A stretch of DNA of 9,305 nt from the NCBI GenBank assembly GCA_001629235.1, contig LUSA01000093.1:3133-12437 (forward strand), written 5' to 3'. Of this stretch, positions 5,425-9,305 are shown piece by piece (position 1 is the stretch's first letter; each line of letters starts with the position of its first letter). A program made the position numbers and the translations under genes. The notes below the pieces were generated by a model. That model saw only the letters and a list, made by a program, of their open reading frames with translations. It was not told the DNA's origin and ran no database searches. Source of the stretch: Marine group II euryarchaeote REDSEA-S43_B8. Its GTDB lineage: Archaea > Thermoplasmatota > Poseidoniia > Poseidoniales > Thalassarchaeaceae.

Positions 5425-6628
5425 ATCTCAGATGCTCGACGAATGCTTCTGCCTCGTCCATGGTGTTGTAAAGCCAGAAAGAGGCCCTGTTGGTAGATGG
5501 GACCCCTAGAGCGTCCATTAGAGGCTGAGCACAATGATGACCCGTCCTCACTGCGAATCCACCCTCGTCCAACAGTAGGGCGAGATCCTGTGACTGTATT
5601 GATTCGTGGAGGAAAGAGACGGCCCCGCTGCTATCCCCTCTGGTTGGGTCTCCGTAGACGGTAATGCCATCTATCTCCGATATTTGTTCAGCGGTCCAAG
5701 ATGCGATTGTGTTTATGTGAGAATGTATCTCTTTCATGTCATGCCTGTCCAGCCATTCAACAGCGGCCCCCCAGCCTATTGCTTCGGCGATCCTGGGGGT
5801 TCCGGTTTCCAGCATTGCATGTCCCTCCTGGAAGGTGGATCCTTCGACACTCACCGTCTTGATCATTGAGCCCCCAGTCATGAATGGGGCCATCTGCTCC
5901 ATTGCGTCTCGCTTCACCAAGAGGCACCCTATTCCAGTTGGCCCCCCCATCTTATGTGCAGATATCGCCACGAAGTCTACTCCTGATTGATCGAAACTAA
6001 TTCTCTCATGAGGAGCTCCCTGTGCGCAGTCCAACAGAACTCTAGCACCTTGGGAATGGGAGAGTTCCACGATCCTCTCTATGGGGTTCCTGATTCCTAG
6101 AACATTGCTGGTATGCACCACGCAGACGAGTGATGCTCCGGAAACGGCTACCTCGAATGCATCCATGTCAAGAGTGAAAGAGTCTGTGTCGATTGGGACG
6201 TAACGAACTTCTACACCTTTCTCCTTGGATAGTTGCTGCCAGGGGACTATGTCAGCGTGATGCTCCATTTCAGTGAGAACTATGACATCTCCAGAGGAGA
6301 GGTTCTCTCTGGCCCATGCATAAGAGACCAGATTGATGGCCTCGGTGGCTCCGCTTGTGTAGACCATCTGTTCAGGAGAGGTTCCAAAAAAGGAGGAAAT
6401 GGACTTCCTAGCCCCCTCAAGAGCGGTAGTTGCCTCATCAGCCAGAGTATGATTGGCTCTATGGGCATTCGAGTTGTATTCCGAGTAGTATTCAGACATC
6501 GCGTCTATTACGCATTGGGGTTTCTGAGATGTCGCTGCATTGTCGAAATAGACTAACTGCTTGCCATTTGGCAGTTTCCTATCAAGAATCGGGAAATCTT
6601 TCCTAATCGATTCTACATCCATTCCCAT
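5396..6628 (-). CDS. sufS: Cysteine desulfurase, SufS type (group II)
   Basis: A PLP enzyme that converts L-cysteine to L-alanine and leaves a persulfide for SufE, supplying sulfur for Fe-S clusters. With the ATG at 6628 the protein has 410 residues. Landmarks: RKDFPIL at the N-terminus, YFDNAATSQKP near 27-37, the cofactor-stacking His in TEMEHHAD, Asp200 in LLDCAQG, the PLP lysine Lys226 in SAHKMGGPTGIG, and the catalytic Cys366 in RTGHHCAQP. These positions closely match E. coli SufS (Lys226, Cys364), which supports the start. An ATG at 6691 would add 21 residues unlike any SufS N-terminus, and an ATG at 6622 would remove two. The sequence around the catalytic Cys is the short-loop RTGHHCAQP of SufE-dependent enzymes rather than the NifS/IscS type. 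The sufE gene overlaps its end. Confidence 0.95.
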   Translation of the reverse strand: MGMDVESIRKDFPILDRKLPNGKQLVYFDNAATSQKPQCVIDAMSEYYSEYNSNAHRANHTLADEATTALEGARKSISSFFGTSPEQMVYTSGATEAINLVSYAWARENLSSGDVIVLTEMEHHADIVPWQQLSKEKGVEVRYVPIDTDSFTLDMDAFEVAVSGASLVCVVHTSNVLGIRNPIERIVELSHSQGARVLLDCAQGAPHERISFDQSGVDFVAISAHKMGGPTGIGCLLVKRDAMEQMAPFMTGGSMIKTVSVEGSTFQEGHAMLETGTPRIAEAIGWGAAVEWLDRHDMKEIHSHINTIASWTAEQISEIDGITVYGDPTRGDSSGAVSFLHESIQSQDLALLLDEGGFAVRTGHHCAQPLMDALGVPSTNRASFWLYNTMDEAEAFVEHLRYVVDRFSDK

Positions 6629-6651
6629 GTCATCAACTGAACAACGCAGAA

Positions 6652-6659
6652 GGTTATGA
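6652..6659 (-). promoter_or_regulatory. Possible TATA box for the sufS operon
   Basis: On the minus strand TCATAACC is centred about 27-28 bases before the ATG at 6628. The spacing fits a leaderless archaeal transcript, but the match to a TATA consensus is weak. If real, it supports that ATG over the upstream one at 6691. The suf genes might instead be read through from the tRNA-Glu/DedA side. Confidence 0.3.
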
Positions 6660-6674
6660 GTTTTGAATTCGTGT

Positions 6675-6691
6675 ATGGCCAAATGGGCCAT
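6675..6691. repeat. Short perfect inverted repeat upstream of sufS
   Basis: ATGGCC and GGCCAT flank a five-base spacer (AAATG). The repeat lies between the 3' end of tRNA-Glu and the proposed sufS TATA box, about 16 bases upstream of that box. It could be a regulator binding site, a weak hairpin at the tRNA 3' side, or chance. No T run follows it on the minus strand, so I do not call it a terminator. Confidence 0.35.
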
Positions 6692-6705
6692 TCTAGAGTC
6701 TGTCT

Positions 6706-6783
6706 TGGTGCTCCTGCCGGGATTTGAACCCGGGTCGCCGGGATGAAAACCCGGAATGATGGACCGTACTACACCACAGGAGC
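6706..6783 (-). tRNA. tRNA-Glu (anticodon UUC)
   Basis: Read on the minus strand, the acceptor gctcctg (6783-6777) pairs perfectly with caggagc (6716-6710). The D arm has the gtgt...atca layout typical of tRNA-Glu. The anticodon stem ccggg/cccgg encloses the loop ttttcat, giving anticodon TTC. The T arm is cccgg(g)ttcaaatcccgg. The discriminator is A, and CCA is encoded at 6708-6706. There is no intron. Charged tRNA-Glu(UUC) reads GAA and GAG; its wobble U is normally thiolated in other organisms. It lies between the DedA-like gene (32 bases upstream) and sufS (77 bases downstream), all on the same strand. Confidence 0.96.
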
Positions 6784-6814
6784 GGCATATTTCCGAGTTG
6801 CTACTTTCTCATAA

Positions 6815-7423
6815 TCAGTTCTGTTGCAGATGGGTGACCGATTTATTGTCCAGACCCCTCCACCATTTGTTAAGAGGAATGAATGCTGCAAACGAAAACG
6901 CGCAGACTAGTATCCAGAAGAGGGGGTTGTCCAGGTGATTCATGAATTCATCCCCCCACACACCAATGAGTAGAACCTGTAGGCCGAATCGTATGCCTCT
7001 GCCAAATATTCCAGCCAATACGAATGGTCTGAGATCCATCCTTCCTGCACCTGCAGTCCATGCAAGAAGTTTGTAAGGAATTGGGGATACAGCTGCGATG
7101 AACACTCCCGCATCCCCGTATCTGACCAATATCTCATCCAGTCTCCTGGATAATGAAGGTCTGGCAAATCTACCAATAATCGGTCTTCCAGCATAAAGTC
7201 CAATCGCATATCCTCCCAATGATCCTAGAACACTGGAAATGGTGACGACAAGGAAAATCGCGAGGAGTTCTAGGGTACTGGCTGCCTCTAGAGACATTGG
7301 TATGACTAGTAAATCTGGAGGAACTGGTTGGATTATAGATTCTGTGAAAGAAACCAGAGCAAGCCCAACCAATCCGAAGTTACTCCCCCAATCAATCACA
7401 GACGACGTTATCCTTTCAAGCAC
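6815..7423 (-). CDS. DedA/VTT-domain membrane protein (YqaA-like)
   Basis: A 202-residue polytopic membrane protein of the DedA/VTT (SNARE-associated) superfamily. Related proteins are implicated in lipid scrambling, undecaprenyl-phosphate recycling and membrane homeostasis, but the substrate here cannot be told. Landmarks: SFTES at 25-29 and PVPPD at 33-37, which fit the first re-entrant segment of the YqaA subgroup, GYAIGLYAGRP at 71-81, then SPIPYKLLAWTAGAGRMDLRPF at about 113-134 (landmarks SPIPYK and GAGRMDLRPF) and GRGIRF at 141-146. Hydrophobic segments fall near 17-45, 52-77, 106-125, 135-155 and 167-185. The start is a GTG. No in-frame ATG precedes it, and the upstream ATGs at 7449 and 7455 are out of frame. 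It is divergent from nob1, sharing a gap of about 90 bases. Confidence 0.85.
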   Translation of the reverse strand: MLERITSSVIDWGSNFGLVGLALVSFTESIIQPVPPDLLVIPMSLEAASTLELLAIFLVVTISSVLGSLGGYAIGLYAGRPIIGRFARPSLSRRLDEILVRYGDAGVFIAAVSPIPYKLLAWTAGAGRMDLRPFVLAGIFGRGIRFGLQVLLIGVWGDEFMNHLDNPLFWILVCAFSFAAFIPLNKWWRGLDNKSVTHLQQN

Positions 7424-7480
7424 GTTTGTTCGCCACAGGGCTTCTGCATAACCATTACTTTAGACTACAGACTCAAATGG

Positions 7481-7489
7481 GATAATACA
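7481..7489 (+). promoter_or_regulatory. TATA-like box for nob1
   Basis: GATAATACA is centred about 30 bases before the ATG at 7515, in an AT-rich patch of the divergent dedA-nob1 gap. No ribosome binding site precedes the ATG, so a leaderless or very short-leader transcript is likely. The spacing favours the ATG at 7515 over the TTG at 7497. Confidence 0.5.
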
Positions 7490-7514
7490 ACTCTAATTGG
7501 GGGGTCCACGACGC

Positions 7515-8015
7515 ATGACCATGGGGGTGCCGAATGTTCTGGACACGGGCGCCCTGATCAATTGGCCGATCGAGTTACTTGATGGGGGGTATGTCGTGGA
7601 AAATCAGAGGTTGGAGCTCAGTAGGGTTTCTCCCGAACGGATGTTGTCTCTTGAAGCTGCGAATCTCATATGGAAGAGCCCGACAATAGAATCCATAGAT
7701 CAGGCAACGAAGATTTCTCTCGACACAGGTGACTTGGACGGCCTCTCAGAAACTGACCTGTCACTTCTTGCACTAGTTATCGATATCAAGGGGCACTTGT
7801 ACACTGATGATTACAGGATACAGAATGTATGCAGTTCGGCTGGGATTAAGTGGTCTCCTGTGGAGACAGTTGGAATCTCAGAGACCTGGAATTGGGAGCT
7901 GAAATGCAGAGGATGTGGGAGAGTGACTTCAGGGAGAGGGAGAACGAGGTTCGCCAGAGAGAGTCCTGGAGAGTGCGAGGACTGCGGATCAGAATTGAGG
8001 TTCAGGAAGGTTTAG
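7515..8015 (+). CDS. nob1: rRNA maturation endonuclease Nob1 (PIN domain plus zinc ribbon)
   Basis: Nob1 cuts the 3' end of the 16S rRNA precursor during small-subunit maturation. The 166-residue protein begins with a PIN domain: Asp10 in VLDTGALI is the first metal ligand, with further acidic residues at Glu79 and Asp81 (LSETDLSLLAL) and Asp98-Asp99 (YTDDYRIQNV). A rubredoxin-like zinc ribbon follows, with CRGCG (Cys131, Cys134) and CEDCGS (Cys154, Cys157), then a basic end (RFRKV). This order and length are typical of archaeal Nob1. I choose the ATG at 7515. An ATG two codons later (7521) and a TTG at 7497 are possible. Its TAG directly abuts the tatA stop codon on the other strand, with no bases between. 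Confidence 0.92.
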   Translation: MTMGVPNVLDTGALINWPIELLDGGYVVENQRLELSRVSPERMLSLEAANLIWKSPTIESIDQATKISLDTGDLDGLSETDLSLLALVIDIKGHLYTDDYRIQNVCSSAGIKWSPVETVGISETWNWELKCRGCGRVTSGRGRTRFARESPGECEDCGSELRFRKV

Positions 8016-8222
8016 TCACTCTTGCTCGGAGGCGATGTCTTCGGTCATCCCCCCTCGATCCATGTCCCCTATGGCTGCCATCTCGGACGCTTCCTTCATC
8101 CCCATCTGGAATTCGCCCTTGGCCCTTCCAACCCCTCTAGCCAATTGCGGTATCTTGTTTGCTCCGAAAATTAGTATCCCGAACACTACCAGGATGACGA
8201 TTTCTGTAGACCCTATTGCCAT
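8016..8222 (-). CDS. tatA: Twin-arginine translocase subunit TatA/TatE
   Basis: A 68-residue TatA-family protein, the pore-forming part of the Tat pathway that exports folded, often cofactor-containing proteins. The layout is classical: a short N-terminus GSTEI, a membrane helix IVILVVFGILIF (about 8-20), the hinge FGANKIPQLARGVGRAKGEF (landmarks FGANKIP and ARGVGRAKGEF) starting at 19, then an amphipathic helix and an acidic tail ending EDIASEQE. The FG hinge and the Pro of KIP are conserved in the family. No tatC is in the window. The moaD-like gene lies 55 bases upstream on the same strand, so the two may share a transcript, though the gap could also hold a separate promoter. Confidence 0.93.
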   Translation of the reverse strand: MAIGSTEIVILVVFGILIFGANKIPQLARGVGRAKGEFQMGMKEASEMAAIGDMDRGGMTEDIASEQE

Positions 8223-8277
8223 GCTAACAGAACGTTGTGTGAGGGGCTTTGTTCAAATGTTTTGGCATCGTAACCCT

Positions 8278-8544
8278 TCAACCGCCTGAAACTGGAGGCA
8301 GGAAGGCAACTTCAGCCGAGTCATGGAGCTCCCGGGATGTATCCGGCTCGACAATCCCATCGATTGCCACTCTCATTCCTGAATCCAGCATTCCCTCTAA
8401 TTCGAATCGTTCTGCCAATTGGATCAGAGTTGTCCCATCTGGCATATTGACTTCTATCTCTCTAGTCCCCATCCTCTCCGCCAATGGTCCGAACATGAGC
8501 ATAGTTACCTTGATGGCTCTGTCATAGTCCTGCGCATCCTCCAT
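8278..8544 (-). CDS. MoaD/ThiS-family sulfur carrier (molybdopterin synthase small subunit-like)
   Basis: A small beta-grasp protein of 88 residues. The core begins IKVTMLMFGPLAERMGTREIEV (landmark FGPLAERMGTRE), continues with GTTLIQLAERFELEG and VAIDGIVEPDT, and ends FLPPVSGG. The C-terminal Gly-Gly is the site that is adenylated and converted to a thiocarboxylate, supplying sulfur for molybdopterin or, in archaeal SAMP-like proteins, for tRNA thiolation and protein tagging. FGPLAE and FLPPVSGG resemble MoaD most closely. I start at the ATG at 8544. A TTG at 8568 would add eight residues, and an ATG at 8505 would start right at the core. No moaE or E1-like (MoeB/UbaA) gene is in the window. 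It is upstream of tatA on the same strand and divergent from the HAD gene. Confidence 0.88.
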   Translation of the reverse strand: MEDAQDYDRAIKVTMLMFGPLAERMGTREIEVNMPDGTTLIQLAERFELEGMLDSGMRVAIDGIVEPDTSRELHDSAEVAFLPPVSGG

Positions 8545-8584
8545 GTCAGATGGGAGTGTTTCGAGCAAATCAACTCACCTACCC

Positions 8585-8592
8585 AATTATTA
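8585..8592 (+). promoter_or_regulatory. TATA-like box for the HAD hydrolase gene
   Basis: AATTATTA is centred about 28-29 bases before the GTG at 8617, in the short divergent gap between the MoaD-like and HAD genes. No Shine-Dalgarno precedes the GTG, so leaderless translation is likely. The element is nearly symmetric, so a role on the minus strand cannot be excluded, although its distance to the moaD-like ATG (about 44 bases) is too long for a leaderless start. Confidence 0.45.
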
Positions 8593-8616
8593 GCCGTCTC
8601 CGGATAACACAAATCA

Positions 8617-9303
8617 GTGATTAGAGCGGTAGTTTTCGATTGTGACGGGGTACTATCTGACAATGGCTCCTCTTGGCAGATGATTCACAGAAGCTTCGGA
8701 ACTGGGGAAGATGATGGGGGAGAACATCAGGAGGCCCTAGAGATGTTCTTGGATGGTAAAATCTCGGAGGAGGAATTTGTTGCTCACGATATCAAACTAT
8801 GGAGGGAGGTTCGTCCAGATATCCATAGGGATGACATCATGCGTTGCTACAGCGGAGTAGGGCTAATTGAAGGTGCCAGAAAGGTTGTCGAGAACCTGAA
8901 GAAAAGAGGGGTTTTTGTAGCAATTGTTTCCTCTGGAGTGGACATCTTCGTAGGTGCTATCGCAAATATGCTGAAGGTTGACGACTGGGTTGCAAATGGT
9001 TTCGAATGGGATGATGAAGGGTGGCTATTGGGCGGTCTCCCAACTAGGGTTCTAACTCACGATAAGGGGATTATGGTCGAAAAATTAGCAAGAATAAACG
9101 GATTCGAGCCATCTCAAATCGTCTCTGTGGGGGATTCCAGCACAGACTTGTCAATGAAGATCGAGGGGTCCAAGTTCATTGGATTCAATCCAAGAAGAGA
9201 GAGGGCGCTGGATGCTTTCCTGGAAGCAGGTGTCCCTGTAGTTGAAGAGAAGGACTTGAGCCTAATATGGCCGTTAATTTTCCCTGGTGAGGATATCCCT
9301 TAG
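8617..9303 (+). CDS. HAD-superfamily hydrolase, phosphoserine phosphatase-like
   Basis: A complete 228-residue HAD phosphatase ending in TAG two bases before the window edge. Motif I is VVFDCDGVLSD (nucleophile Asp8, acid/base Asp10). Motif II is IVSSG with Ser105 or Ser106, motif III is Lys150 in THDKG, and motif IV is VGDSSTDLSM with Asp173 and Asp177. Residues about 17-80 form a small helical C1 cap containing FLDGKISEEEFV, which resembles the cap of SerB-type phosphatases, and the spacing of core motifs also fits that branch. Serine biosynthesis (phosphoserine to serine) is therefore possible, but other HAD substrates (sugar or nucleotide phosphates) are not excluded and I give no symbol. 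The start is a GTG, with VIRAVVFD giving the usual short lead before motif I. Confidence 0.85.
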   Translation: MIRAVVFDCDGVLSDNGSSWQMIHRSFGTGEDDGGEHQEALEMFLDGKISEEEFVAHDIKLWREVRPDIHRDDIMRCYSGVGLIEGARKVVENLKKRGVFVAIVSSGVDIFVGAIANMLKVDDWVANGFEWDDEGWLLGGLPTRVLTHDKGIMVEKLARINGFEPSQIVSVGDSSTDLSMKIEGSKFIGFNPRRERALDAFLEAGVPVVEEKDLSLIWPLIFPGEDIP

Positions 9304-9305
9304 CT

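Noticed and set aside
4986..5471. Plus-strand open frames opposite sufE (161 and 105 codons)
   Set aside because: Arg/Ser/Pro-rich translations with no recognisable motif, against well-supported sufE and sufS genes.
6629..6691. N-terminal extension of SufS from the ATG at 6691 (21 extra residues)
   Set aside because: The extra residues do not resemble SufS. Starting at 6628 puts the PLP lysine at residue 226 as in E. coli SufS and leaves room for a TATA-like element.
1..9305. CRISPR arrays, insertion sequences, phage genes or attachment sites
   Set aside because: I saw no spaced direct repeats, terminal inverted repeats, transposase or integrase motifs. The two tRNA genes have no flanking partial copies that would mark integration.

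Overview
The window looks like a piece of a compact, roughly half-GC archaeal chromosome. The best guess is a marine planktonic euryarchaeon of the Marine Group II/III (Poseidoniales-like) type. The archaeal signs are an archaeal-type PheS, a Nob1-type PIN plus zinc-ribbon rRNA endonuclease, a tRNA-Thr with U at the discriminator, TATA-like boxes 25-30 bases upstream of start codons with no leader, and small membrane and zinc-ribbon proteins. An SCO-type copper chaperone lipoprotein suggests aerobic respiration. The lineage is inferred from gene content, not from a search.

Layout. (1) Positions 1-1275, plus strand: the last 45 codons of one SCO-like gene, followed 27 bases later by a complete SCO1/SenC-family lipoprotein with a large insertion. 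(2) 1289-3253, minus strand: a two-TM zinc-ribbon protein of unknown function followed by pheS. (3) 3342-4617, plus strand: tRNA-Thr(UGU), a leaderless 77-residue membrane protein and folD. (4) 4614-7423, minus strand, transcribed right to left: a DedA/VTT membrane protein, tRNA-Glu(UUC), then sufS, sufE and a MIP18/SufT-like gene that overlap or abut. (5) 7515-8015, plus strand: nob1. (6) 8016-8544, minus strand: a MoaD-type sulfur carrier and tatA. (7) 8617-9303, plus strand: a phosphoserine-phosphatase-like HAD hydrolase.

How the genes work together. The clearest unit is the sulfur cassette: SufS takes sulfur from cysteine, SufE accepts it as a persulfide, and the MIP18/SufT-like protein acts in Fe-S maturation. 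No SufB, SufC or SufD is present here. The MoaD-like protein, about 1.6 kb away and transcribed separately, is another possible user of sulfur. The two SCO proteins would serve copper delivery to a heme-copper oxidase. PheS, Nob1, the tRNAs and FolD are housekeeping translation and one-carbon genes.

No stretch longer than 300 bases lacks a gene. I see no CRISPR array, insertion sequence, phage gene or long repeat. I did not find a convincing new multi-gene system. The most unusual items are the inserted, EGF-like cysteine-rich segment in the SCO protein and the bacterial-type SufS-SufE pair linked to a MIP18 protein in an archaeal context.
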